Origin: JAPLDB01 sp038230515
Lineage (GTDB): Bacteria > Bacteroidota > Bacteroidia > AKYH767-A > 2013-40CM-41-45
Length of the DNA stretch: 64,000 nt
Direction of reading: 5' to 3'
NCBI GenBank assembly: GCA_038230515.1
Contig: JBBRND010000003.1
Location: 1-64,000 of the forward strand
Shown here: positions 7,307 to 14,721 of the stretch, one piece after another
How the letters are laid out: the number at the start of each line of letters is the position of its first letter
Position numbering within the stretch: the stretch's first letter is position 1
The notes under the pieces: generated by a model
Databases searched by the model: none
The model's input: only the letters and a program-made list of their open reading frames with translations
What the model was told of the DNA's origin: nothing
Program-made: the position numbers and the translations under genes

Positions 7307-8158
7307 ATGAAAACAAGAGTATTATTACTAACGCTGTTCACCCTTATCGGTTGGAACGCAAAAGCACAAAAGGGTTTTTCGGTTGAGATTTTCGCCCAAC
7401 CCGGGCTAACCATGGGTGGAGAATATGATGTGGACAAAAGCAACGGAATTGGCAATCCGAGCTATGATGCCTTGAGCAAAAAAAGCACTGTCGGAGTTGG
7501 AGCAGGGGTTAATATGGGGTATTTTTTTATGCAAGAAGTGGGTGTAAGTGTAGGGTTAGGTTACGCTCACCAAGGTCAGAATTATAAAGATTATACACAA
7601 TCCTTTGATGTTCTTGGCACTTCTTATTCAGCTACTTTGACAAGAACCGTTTCCTTGAATTATTTAAAAATACCTGTGCAAATCCACTTCGTTTCTGCAC
7701 CGGATAAAGCCATATCTTTTACGATGGCTGCCGGATTTTATGTAGGACTGTTGTTAGGCTATGATGATGAAAATAAAGGCTCGGGAAACTTCGGGTCCAG
7801 TTCAGCCATTGCCAAAGGCTCCAGCTATGATGTATCTTCCAGCAGTACATTCGGCACTTCTTCTTCAAGCAGAACATTCAGCGGGAAACCTTATAATTCG
7901 ACCGATTTTGGCGGGCTGATCGGGGCAGGATTGCAATTCAGGCTTTCGGATAATGTTTCATTACCGATCATGCTTAATTACCAGATAGGATTCAGCGATA
8001 TAAAAAACAAGTCGTCAGTTCTTGTGGGCAACGGTAACACCACTACAGATTTTTACTGGGAAGATCAAGGTGGCTCATCCAGCCCCAATAAAAACCTTGC
8101 CTTTCGCAACTCCATGTTAGGCTTAATGATAGGATTAAAGTTTACCCTTAAGAATTAA
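7307..8158 (+). CDS. Outer-membrane beta-barrel protein (porin family)
   Basis: 283 residues. It starts with a Sec signal peptide (MKTRVLLLTLFTLIGWNAKAQ) followed by a strand-rich sequence with alternating aromatic and small residues: FSVEIFAQPGLTMGGEY, VGVSVGLGYAHQGQNY, LKIPVQIHF, LPIMLNYQIGFSDI. It ends in a hydrophobic strand with a basic terminus (LMIGLKFTLKN). This fits the PorT/outer_membrane_beta_barrel family of Bacteroidota, small 8-10-stranded barrels. Residues 165-200 form a Ser-rich surface loop. It lies in the cassette region but is flanked by a different 120-bp repeat pair (6942 and 8393) rather than by attC-like sites. Function unknown. Confidence 0.75.
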   Translation: MKTRVLLLTLFTLIGWNAKAQKGFSVEIFAQPGLTMGGEYDVDKSNGIGNPSYDALSKKSTVGVGAGVNMGYFFMQEVGVSVGLGYAHQGQNYKDYTQSFDVLGTSYSATLTRTVSLNYLKIPVQIHFVSAPDKAISFTMAAGFYVGLLLGYDDENKGSGNFGSSSAIAKGSSYDVSSSSTFGTSSSSRTFSGKPYNSTDFGGLIGAGLQFRLSDNVSLPIMLNYQIGFSDIKNKSSVLVGNGNTTTDFYWEDQGGSSSPNKNLAFRNSMLGLMIGLKFTLKN

Positions 8159-8392
8159 ATTCCGGTTCCTCCCTTGTTGGTCGTAATGGCAGCAAGAGCG
8201 GAATCAATTTTTTCATTTGTTAGTGTTCATCTACCTCGCCCCTGCCTTGTTGTTGTTTTTCACCAACAACTAAAAAAAAACGGGCTGTCTGTTGCCAAAG
8301 TAACTGGAGGTTAATAGAAGGCATCAGATATGGTTTTTATTTTGCAGCTATTATACACTTCCTGTGTAACACCCCCACTTGCGCAATTTCCT
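8159..8392. other. Gene-free stretch
   Basis: No gene supported. Contains the CACCAACAAC-type partial repeat at 8223-8270, shared with 7061-7130. A short open frame over 8330-8584 runs through the repeat and has no protein-like features. Confidence 0.5.
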
Positions 8393-8511
8393 GCGCTGTC
8401 ATTTCTTCGCGCGATGGCTTTTGCAGGTAGAGAAACCTGGCAAGAAACGTGGAGAAGAAGCACACACCGGCAATGGCACAACACCTCGCGGCACTTGAAT
8501 CCTTTATTTGG
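8393..8511 (+). repeat. 120-bp direct repeat, copy B
   Basis: Second copy of the repeat at 6942-7061, about 80% alike by eye and ending in the same GAATCCTTTATTTGG. The hairpin of copy A is weaker here (TTTCTTCGC against GAGAAA). Together the copies bracket 1.45 kb holding one gene. Confidence 0.7.
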
Positions 8512-8675
8512 AAGCAGTGAAATTATTTTTTACTTTTCAGCACTGCTTTTTAAAAAAGTAATGAGAAAATACAAAACCGCTTGATAAAAGTAAACCGTAA
8601 CCTGAGTTGCGTATATCCACCCTGCGGGGTGCAAATAAACGCAAGTTTTATCGGGGAAGTTGCGTATATTTAATT

Positions 8676-8712
8676 GTTATCGGCAATGCTATTGGCGACA
8701 GTGCGAAATCCA
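8676..8712 (+). other. Cassette-head-like sequence
   Basis: GTTATCGGC (8676-8684), followed by a leader (GCAATGCT, then GCGACAGTGC) very like the heads at 2282 and 3425. The palindrome that should precede it is absent or decayed, so it is a probable cassette junction that has lost its neighbour. Confidence 0.45.
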
Positions 8713-8773
8713 ACTTTCGTAATTCTGATTAACTTTACTTTCGTGCGAACTCAAACAAAACTTTAGAAAATAA

Positions 8774-9286
8774 ATGATGGATTTTTCAACTCTCTTAAGT
8801 CTTATCACCACCATAGCAATTACTGCGGGAAGTATTTTTGCCGTGGTGCAGCTTGGGCAACTAAAAAAACAGCGTGCAAGAGAATCTGCTTTGCAAATGT
8901 TGAATTCAGCGCAAACCCCTGTATTTATGGATGCCGTACATATCTTATTCAATCTTCCCGGAGAACTATCGAAGAAAGAAATTGAAGAACGGGTGGGAGA
9001 TAAAATGAATTCCATACTTGTAATGTTCGGAACATTTGAAAGTTTAGGATTTCTTGTATTTCGGCACGAAATAAGTTTAGAACTTGTTGACAATTTTTTT
9101 GGTGGTGCGATTGTCCTGTTCTGGAAGAAATTCAAAAATTATTTTATCGAATTGCGCAAGACAAGTAACAGAGAAAACTATGGTGAATGGGTTCAGTGGC
9201 TCTCTGAACAACTTGAAAAACGCAACTCAAAAAATTCCTCATTACCTGCTCATATCCAACATCGTGATTGGAAAGAAAAATATTGA
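8774..9286 (+). CDS. DUF4760-like single-pass membrane protein (cassette gene)
   Basis: 170 residues with one N-terminal membrane segment (about residues 7-27, LSLITTIAITAGSIFAVVQL) and a basic stop-transfer sequence (KKQR). A mainly helical cytoplasmic part contains FNLPGELS, GTFESLGFLVF and FFGGAIVLFWKKF, and ends FVQWLSEQL-like. This is the arrangement of the DUF4760 family, small membrane proteins frequent in accessory regions and of unknown function. ATG at 8774 or the adjacent 8777 are both possible. A cassette-like head lies 98 bases upstream and an attC-like site begins 60 bases downstream. Confidence 0.6.
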   Translation: MMDFSTLLSLITTIAITAGSIFAVVQLGQLKKQRARESALQMLNSAQTPVFMDAVHILFNLPGELSKKEIEERVGDKMNSILVMFGTFESLGFLVFRHEISLELVDNFFGGAIVLFWKKFKNYFIELRKTSNRENYGEWVQWLSEQLEKRNSKNSSLPAHIQHRDWKEKY

Positions 9287-9348
9287 ACCTTGAATAAACA
9301 TTTGTGCTGACTTGAAACTGCACAACTTCGGACGAACAGCTTGGCTAC

Positions 9349-9508
9349 AGATAACAGTAAGATAAATGTAATTTTAAAATGAAAGGTTTTGTTCGGTTAA
9401 CGAAGAGTTGTGGTTTCTATGAACAGTGTAGGTTAATGGAAGTGAGTGCAAGTAATCCTTTCATTTTAAAACTTCATTTGGAACTGATGCGTTAGACTGG
9501 CGTTATCT
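9349..9508 (+). repeat. attC-like site (no insert; empty MITE site)
   Basis: AGATAAC (9349-9355) opens and GTTATCT (9502-9508) closes the site. The arms are AATGTAATTTTAAAATGAAAGG (ending near 9386) and CCTTTCATTTTAAAA (9457 on). Just before the closing core lies GCGTTAGACTGG, the position where three other copies carry the 110-bp element between two AGACTGG words. The site is 160 bp. Confidence 0.65.
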
Positions 9509-9563
9509 GCCATTTTACTGCTCCGAACAACCGGTAGTGCTAACTTGAAACTGACTGCAAGAA

Positions 9564-9623
9564 ATGAACAATGACAACCAGAAAAATCCAAATACCGATG
9601 AATTAATAAATTTGCCTTTATGA
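9564..9623 (+). CDS. 19-residue leader peptide coupled to the SMR gene
   Basis: An ATG at 9564 opens a 19-codon frame (MNNDNQKNPNTDELINLPL) whose TGA stop overlaps the ATG of the transporter gene in the arrangement ATGA. The same frame is kept intact in the truncated duplicate at 6846-6905. Translational coupling or attenuation is possible; it could equally be a chance frame preserved because the duplication is recent. Confidence 0.4.
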   Translation: MNNDNQKNPNTDELINLPL

Positions 9624-9967
9624 TTAAAAACCTTCAGAACATGCACCCGTTTATTTTTATCTTAATTGCCACTATCCTTGAAGTAACAGGCGATGCAATT
9701 ATCCGAACATCTATTTACAATCACACAGGTGCAGCAAGAATTGGACTTGTGCTTATCGGAGCAATCTTACTTTTAGGTTATGGCTCATCCATCAATTTAG
9801 CTCCCGCGGAGTTCGGAAAAATTGTTGGACTTTACATTGCAACTTTGTTTGTAGTATGGCAGATTATAAGCTTTATAGCTTTCAAAAGTTTACCTTCTAT
9901 TCCTGTTTTAGTTGGAGGAGTATTTATTGTTGTCGGGGGGTTAATAGTAACTTTTTGGGAGAAATAA
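9620..9967 (+). CDS. SMR-family (EmrE-like) small membrane transporter
   Basis: 115 residues with four membrane segments: about 11-29, 39-57, 66-86 and 94-112. The first segment holds the charged signature of small multidrug resistance proteins (ILIATILEVTGDAI), where the Glu corresponds to the essential proton- and drug-coupling Glu14 of EmrE. SMR proteins act as antiparallel dimers exchanging protons for cations or guanidinium compounds; members such as QacE are classic integron cargo. The substrate here is unknown. The cassette head GTTATCTGCC lies at 9502. The start could also be the ATG at codon 8 (9641), but the duplicate fragment keeps the longer start. Confidence 0.7.
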   Translation: MIKNLQNMHPFIFILIATILEVTGDAIIRTSIYNHTGAARIGLVLIGAILLLGYGSSINLAPAEFGKIVGLYIATLFVVWQIISFIAFKSLPSIPVLVGGVFIVVGGLIVTFWEK

Positions 9968-10039
9968 TTTAAGAAATGGAAAAGCAATTTTACTCAAAAA
10001 CTAATACAAAAAAAACAGTAAAAACATTTTACGGTGTTA

Positions 10040-10110
10040 AAAGTATGTGTTTCAAGTGCGTGCAAGTAAACCTTTCATTTTAAAATTTATTTAGAACTGA
10101 TGTGTTATGC
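10040..10110 (+). repeat. Decayed right half of an attC-like site
   Basis: GTGCAAGTAAACCTTTCATTTTAAAA-type text (to about 10085) parallels the right arm at 9447-9471. It is followed by TTAGAACTGATG and the core GTTATGC (10104-10110). The left arm is not recognisable, so the site is probably inactive. Confidence 0.45.
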
Positions 10111-10127
10111 GAAATTTCTTTATCACC

Positions 10128-11084
10128 ATGAATAAACCGTATTGCTTAATTATAATGTTGTTGGCTTCTGGAATATGCAATTCACAAAACCTTGTACCCA
10201 ATGGGGATTTTGAGCAATATTCGAGTTGCCCGACCGGCTTTGCTCAAATTGATACTGCCTTAAATTGGACAAACCCCCAATCATATCCAATAGGTGGTGG
10301 TGGCTCGCCCGATTATTTTAATTCATGCACCACCAACTGGAGCATAAGTGTCCCCGGAAATTCATGGGGCTATCAATATGCCCGCAGCGGACAGGGATAT
10401 GCAGGATTGAGTCTTATCTTTTACAGCGTCCCTGAGTTTCGCGAATACATCGAAACTCAACTTACTACTCCGCTTGCACCCTCGCAGTGTTATCAACTTC
10501 AAATGTTCATCAGCCAGCCCAATTATTGTGAGTTTGCCACTGATGCTTTTGGAATATATTTTTCAGATACACTTGTGAGCGGAATACACAATCATGACAC
10601 GCTCCCATTTACCCCCCAAATAACAAACCAGGCAGGAAATTATTTTACTGATACCTTGAATTGGATATCGTTTACAGCCAATTATACCGCCACCGGGGGA
10701 GAAAGATTTATGATTATCGGAAATTTTAAAAGTGACGCAAACACTACCACAATAATTGCAAATGGAGGAAGCAGTCCTGCATCAGGATATATCTATATTG
10801 ACGATGTATCGCTCACTCCATGCACCACCGGCATAGAAGAACAAATTCCCGATGAAGGAATAAAAATCTATCCAAATCCTGTCAATGATAAACTGAATAT
10901 TGCAATCAACAATAATGAACTTTCAGAAATTATTTTTTATGATGTTGCTTCAAGAATATTGTTGCAACAGAAATTTAGAAACTCTGTTTCTATAAATACA
11001 GAACAACTTGCAAAAGGAATTTACCTTTACAAAGTGAGAAACAAAAACGGAATGATTAAGAATGGAAAGGTTGTAAAAGAATGA
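10128..11084 (+). CDS. Secreted protein with T9SS type A sorting domain (last cassette gene)
   Basis: 318 residues from the ATG at 10128, chosen because MNKPYCLIIMLLASGICNSQ is a good signal peptide; the ATG at 10107 belongs to the attC-like core. The mature part begins NLVPNGDFEQYSSCPTG, then LNWTNP and GSPDYFNSC, a carbohydrate-binding-like (galactose-binding fold) pattern common in Bacteroidota exoproteins. The last 80 residues form a T9SS sorting domain (IKIYPNPVNDKLNI, then IIFYDVASRIL, then LAKGIYLYKV). Likely a cell-surface or released adhesin-like protein; the ligand is unknown. It is the second T9SS substrate in the cassette region. Confidence 0.8.
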   Translation: MNKPYCLIIMLLASGICNSQNLVPNGDFEQYSSCPTGFAQIDTALNWTNPQSYPIGGGGSPDYFNSCTTNWSISVPGNSWGYQYARSGQGYAGLSLIFYSVPEFREYIETQLTTPLAPSQCYQLQMFISQPNYCEFATDAFGIYFSDTLVSGIHNHDTLPFTPQITNQAGNYFTDTLNWISFTANYTATGGERFMIIGNFKSDANTTTIIANGGSSPASGYIYIDDVSLTPCTTGIEEQIPDEGIKIYPNPVNDKLNIAINNNELSEIIFYDVASRILLQQKFRNSVSINTEQLAKGIYLYKVRNKNGMIKNGKVVKE

Positions 11085-11196
11085 TGCGAGTAAAACTTTC
11101 ATTTAAAAATTTATCTCCCGCAGCTTTTTTGCCCACCGTAGTTTTAGCGAATGTGGAAGCGAAGGGAGACTTCATTTATCCCTCGATGCGTTATCT
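11081..11196 (+). repeat. Decayed attC-like remnant at the right end of the array
   Basis: Contains ACTTTCATTTAAAAATTTATC (about 11095 on), then CTTCATTTATCCC (11170-11182), then GATGCGTTATCTG with the core GTTATCT at 11190-11196. The middle is replaced by unrelated sequence. It marks the probable boundary between the accessory array and the backbone. Confidence 0.4.
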
Positions 11197-11361
11197 GAAG
11201 AAAGAAGCAACCCCGCACTTTGTGGCTTTCCGTTCCGGCTCTTTGTGATTGAAGGGAAGTGAATTACTTTGCGCAATGAATCCACCTCGTGACAAAGAGT
11301 AGTGTATATTTTTCACCTATGCTACACTCCCGTCATTCCCATTTCTTCGTACTTTCGTTTC

Positions 11362-13113
11362 GTGATTTACAAAATCTCGGCACCTAATCCTTCCGATCAT
11401 CTCATTCATCTTGAAATGATCGTTACAACAATTGATCTTGATGAAATTTTTTTTCAGCTTCCATCGTGGCGACCCGGCAGGTATGAACTGCAAAATTTTG
11501 CAAAAAATATTGTCAGTTGGAAAGCAACAAATGAAACGGGTGAAACACTTGCTCATTTAAAAATTTCAAAAGATTGCTGGAAGGTAAAAGCAGAGGGCGC
11601 AAAAGAAATTCATATACACTACACTTACTACGCAGCGCAGCCCGATGCCGGTGCATGCTTTCTCGATGACGATCTGCTTTACATAAACACGGTGCATTGC
11701 TGCATGTATGTGCCGGAGAAAATGCAGGAGCCATGCGATCTTGAATTTCATCTGCCGGAACATTTTCTTTTCGGCACATCATTAAAGAAAGTTGGGAAGC
11801 AAAACTTTTCTGCTGCTGATTATCATGAACTGGTGGACAGTCCGGTGATGGCAGGCGGTTCGTTGCAGCATCATTCGTATGAGTCGGAGAAAACAATGTT
11901 TCACATCTGGCTGCATGGCGAATGTAATCCTGACTGGGGGCGGCTTGTAAACGACTTCCGCAAATTCACACAGGAAGAAATGAAGATGATGCACGGAATA
12001 CCCACTGATGAATTTCATTTTCTCGTTCTTGCTTTGCCGTATAAATTTCATCATGGAGTTGAGCATTTGAATTCTACTGTGCTTGCCATCGGGCCGGGTA
12101 CTGAGATTATGAGTGATGAGCTTTACACTGATTTTCTGGGCGTAGCATCGCATGAGTTGTTTCATGTGTGGAATATAAAAACCATTCGTCCGCAGGAGAT
12201 GATGCCTTATGATTACACGCGCGAAAATTATTCGCGGCTTGGGTTTGTATATGAAGGTGTGACGACTTATTATGGCGATCTTTTTCTTGCGCGATGCGGA
12301 GTTTATACTGTGAAGCAGTTTCTGAAAGAGATTTCGCTGCATGTGCAAAAGCATTTTGATAATTATGGGCGATTCAATTCTTCAGTAGCAGATTCAAGTT
12401 ACGATACGTGGCTTGACGGTTACACTCCGGGTGTTCCGCACCGCAAGGTTTCTATTTATGATGAGGGTTGTCTGCTTGCGCTGATGACTGATCTTATGAT
12501 TCGCAGAAAAACCAACAATGAAAAATCTTTAGATGATGTGATGCGCTCTTTGTACAACGATTTTGGAAAAAAGAAAATCGGCTACACTGAGCACGACTAC
12601 ATTTCCATTATTGAAAACCTGACGAATGAAGGTGTGGCTGATTTTTTTATTGACCATGTATATGGCACCGAGGATTACGAGCCGCTGCTAGCCGACCTCA
12701 TCACGCACTTTGGTTGCGAACTGCAAAAAGCACCTGCTGCAAAAAACTACGAGCATCATTATGGTTTCAGAATTTCGGAAGAGACTGGTGCGCTAAAAGT
12801 TTTGAAAGTTGCTCCCGGCTCTCCGGCATCAGAAGCGGGATTGAGCAAGGATGATGAAATCGTTGCGGTGAATGATGTGAAAGTGGAAAACAACCTCGAT
12901 GAACTGATGGAACATTTTCATGCTGCTCTGGTATCATTGAAAGTCTGCACTGTAATGAAAAAGATGAAAACAATTTCTCTTGAACTAAGCCACGACAAAT
13001 ATTTTTCTCAATACACTATTGCACGCGCAGAAAACCCAAGCACTACTCAGCAAAAATCTTTTAATGAGTGGATGAAGAGTGCCGTGAGCAAAACGTATTC
13101 GTTTATGAACTGA
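11362..13113 (+). CDS. M61 (glycyl aminopeptidase-type) metallopeptidase with PDZ domain
   Basis: About 583 residues from a GTG at 11362. That start is chosen because family members begin with a short Tyr-rich strand (IYKISAPNPSDHLIHLEM); a GTG at 11302 is also open but adds an unconserved stretch. The zinc motif H264-E-L-F-H268 lies in SHELFHVWNIKTIRP, with the family's downstream acidic ligand expected near the GFVYEGVTTYYG segment. A C-terminal PDZ domain (ALKVLKVAPGSPASEAGL, then DDEIVAVNDVKV) covers about residues 465-545. M61 enzymes clip N-terminal Gly/Ala from peptides. No signal peptide is evident, so it is probably cytoplasmic. It is the first backbone gene after the array. Confidence 0.85.
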   Translation: MIYKISAPNPSDHLIHLEMIVTTIDLDEIFFQLPSWRPGRYELQNFAKNIVSWKATNETGETLAHLKISKDCWKVKAEGAKEIHIHYTYYAAQPDAGACFLDDDLLYINTVHCCMYVPEKMQEPCDLEFHLPEHFLFGTSLKKVGKQNFSAADYHELVDSPVMAGGSLQHHSYESEKTMFHIWLHGECNPDWGRLVNDFRKFTQEEMKMMHGIPTDEFHFLVLALPYKFHHGVEHLNSTVLAIGPGTEIMSDELYTDFLGVASHELFHVWNIKTIRPQEMMPYDYTRENYSRLGFVYEGVTTYYGDLFLARCGVYTVKQFLKEISLHVQKHFDNYGRFNSSVADSSYDTWLDGYTPGVPHRKVSIYDEGCLLALMTDLMIRRKTNNEKSLDDVMRSLYNDFGKKKIGYTEHDYISIIENLTNEGVADFFIDHVYGTEDYEPLLADLITHFGCELQKAPAAKNYEHHYGFRISEETGALKVLKVAPGSPASEAGLSKDDEIVAVNDVKVENNLDELMEHFHAALVSLKVCTVMKKMKTISLELSHDKYFSQYTIARAENPSTTQQKSFNEWMKSAVSKTYSFMN

Positions 13114-13169
13114 TAGCTACTACTTGCAGCACTCTGCGAGAAGCCGGTAGCACGAGGCAAGCAACTGAC

Positions 13170-13547
13170 TTACTTCACGGCAATCATTGAAATCTCCACG
13201 TTCACACCTTTCGGCAAACCTGCCACCTCAACGGTTTCGCGCGCGGGAAAATCTTTTTCGAAAAACTGCGCGTACACTTCATTTACATGAGTGAAGTCAT
13301 TCATGTCTTTCAGAAAAATTGTTGTCTTCACTACATTTGAAAAATGCATTCCTGCTGCTTCAAGAATGTTCAAGAGGTTATGCATTACCTGGCTTGTTTC
13401 CTGAATAATGTTTACGGTGATGAGGTTTCCGGATGATGGCTCAATTGCAATTTGACCTGATACATAAAGCATGTTGTCCACTAGTACGGCTTGATTGTAA
13501 GGACCAATCGGTGCGGGTGCTTTGCTTGTTTTAATAATTGTTTTCAT
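13170..13547 (-). CDS. ridA: RidA family enamine/imine deaminase
   Basis: 125 residues, full length for the YjgF/RidA family. It hydrolyses reactive 2-aminoacrylate-type enamines made by PLP enzymes, sparing them from damage. Family landmarks: APAPIGPYNQAV near the N-terminus, YVSGQIAIEP (about 28-37), and the C-terminal FPARETVEVAGLPKGVNVEI, which includes the substrate-binding Arg. It is encoded opposite to its neighbours. A perfect -7 box TACTTTTG on the minus strand (13559-13552) ends only 4 bases before the ATG, so the mRNA may be leaderless. Confidence 0.92.
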   Translation of the reverse strand: MKTIIKTSKAPAPIGPYNQAVLVDNMLYVSGQIAIEPSSGNLITVNIIQETSQVMHNLLNILEAAGMHFSNVVKTTIFLKDMNDFTHVNEVYAQFFEKDFPARETVEVAGLPKGVNVEISMIAVK

Positions 13548-13551
13548 TCGG

Positions 13552-13559
13552 CAAAAGTA
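13552..13559 (-). promoter_or_regulatory. -7 box of ridA, adjacent to the start codon
   Basis: TACTTTTG on the minus strand matches the Bacteroidota consensus TAnnTTTG. The start codon begins at 13547, so a transcript starting 5-7 bases after the box would begin at or within the ATG. Confidence 0.55.
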
Positions 13560-13587
13560 TCTTTCTTTGTGAAATGATTTTTAAGAA

Positions 13588-14157
13588 ATGAAAATTTTTC
13601 TCCTCGACAATTTCGATTCTTTTACTTACAACCTCGTTCATCTCGTTGAGCAGTTTGATGGTGTAGAGGTTTCTGTTTTTCGAAATAATGATTTCAAATT
13701 TGAAGAAGCAACTAAGTTTGATAAAATAATTCTTTCCCCCGGACCGGGCTTGCCCGATGAATCAGGAATTTTAAAACCATTTATAAAAGAATTTGCTGGG
13801 AAGAAAAGTATGCTGGGTGTGTGCCTGGGGCTGCAAGCTATTGCGGAAGTTTTCGGTGCATCACTTTTCAATCTTGAAAAAGTTCAACACGGTGTTTCAT
13901 CGGAAACAATTATTGTTGATCCGAATGAAATTCTTTTTAAAAATATTCCTTCAACATTTAAAACAGGTCGCTACCATTCATGGATGGTGAGCAGAGAAAA
14001 TCTTCCTGATTGCTTTCGCATCACCAGTGTTGATTCAACTAAAAACATCATGAGCTTGCGTCACAAAGAATTTGATGTGTGCGGTGTTCAGTTTCATCCC
14101 GAATCAATATTAACCGACTTCGGAAAAGAGATGATGGGAAATTGGCTGGCTATCTGA
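13588..14157 (+). CDS. pabA: Aminodeoxychorismate/anthranilate synthase glutaminase component
   Basis: 189 residues, the typical length of a class I glutamine amidotransferase subunit. It releases ammonia from glutamine for PabB or TrpE. Visible marks: N-terminal LLDNFDSFTYNL, oxyanion segment SPGPGLP, nucleophile elbow LGVCLGLQA (Cys about residue 77), GRYHSW, and the C-terminal FHPES with the catalytic His and Glu. No trp genes are nearby, so folate synthesis (PabA) is as likely as tryptophan synthesis (TrpG); many Bacteroidota use one protein for both. It is divergent from ridA, 40 bases away. Confidence 0.88.
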   Translation: MKIFLLDNFDSFTYNLVHLVEQFDGVEVSVFRNNDFKFEEATKFDKIILSPGPGLPDESGILKPFIKEFAGKKSMLGVCLGLQAIAEVFGASLFNLEKVQHGVSSETIIVDPNEILFKNIPSTFKTGRYHSWMVSRENLPDCFRITSVDSTKNIMSLRHKEFDVCGVQFHPESILTDFGKEMMGNWLAI

Positions 14158-14160
14158 AAT

Positions 14161-14227
14161 TGTCATGCCGAAGTTGTTTCGGCATCCACAATAAATAAAG
14201 GGATGCCGAAACAACTTCGGCATGACA
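14161..14227. repeat. 27-bp perfect inverted repeat built of nested palindromes
   Basis: Arms 14161-14187 and 14201-14227 are exact reverse complements around a 13-base A-rich loop. Each arm is itself a hairpin (ATGCCGAA against TTCGGCAT around 14164-14184). It lies between the convergent pabA and DUF4878-type genes, where it could act as a two-way terminator, but the absence of T-runs and its nested form suggest a REP/MITE-like mobile palindrome. Confidence 0.75.
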
Positions 14228-14240
14228 TTATGGAAAATTT

Positions 14241-14699
14241 TTATTTTGTAGTTGAATCAGCAGGCGCTGCCCCTCCTCCACTCACAGAAGTTGTATCAGT
14301 TGTAGTTGCACCGCTATCAGTTGCACCTCCGGTTATGGAGTCCTTGCTCATGGCTACTTTCCATTTGCCTTCAACTTTTACAAGGTTCAATGTCTGATCT
14401 CCTTCTTCACCACTTTCTTTGTAAATAACGGTTGCTTTGTCGCCATCAATTTTTTCATTTTTTATTTCAAAACTCTTTTCCTGTTTGGAGGAGTCAGGCA
14501 TTGCTTTCGCGAAACCGCTCATCATGTCCAGAAGTTTGCCGGTGTCTTGGCTGCCATACTTCTTTGCAGTTTCATAATCCATTTTGTTGAGTGCTTTCAG
14601 AAAATTGCCGGCAACTGATTTAGGAGTATCGCTTCCTCCACATGCAACCATGAACGATACGAGTACAGCAGTTGCGATTTGTTTAAGATTAGTTTTCAT
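14241..14699 (-). CDS. DUF4878-type lipoprotein
   Basis: 152 residues from the ATG at 14699, where a lipoprotein signal begins (MKTNLKQIATAVLVSFMVAC, lipobox Cys20); an upstream start would add a hydrophobic stretch read through intergenic DNA. The mature part (KSVAGNFLKALNKMDYETAKKYGSQDT, then a strand-rich half with VIYKESGEEGDQTLNLVKVEGKWKV) has the NTF2-like pattern of DUF4878 proteins. The last 30 residues are a Gly/Thr/Ser/Ala-rich tail. Predicted periplasmic, membrane-anchored, function unknown. It lies 22 bases downstream of the YiiX-like gene, so both are probably one transcript. Confidence 0.7.
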   Translation of the reverse strand: MKTNLKQIATAVLVSFMVACGGSDTPKSVAGNFLKALNKMDYETAKKYGSQDTGKLLDMMSGFAKAMPDSSKQEKSFEIKNEKIDGDKATVIYKESGEEGDQTLNLVKVEGKWKVAMSKDSITGGATDSGATTTDTTSVSGGGAAPADSTTK

Positions 14700-14721
14700 A
14701 ATAACGTCAGTAAATTTAATT

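Noticed and set aside
8330..8584. 84-codon open frame on the + strand
   Set aside because: It runs through the 120-bp direct repeat (copy B), has a biased, low-complexity composition and no start context; the other repeat copy is not open in this frame.
1..11200. CRISPR array as an explanation for the repeats
   Set aside because: Repeats are 150-265 bp, imperfectly palindromic and separated by whole genes, and no cas gene is present.
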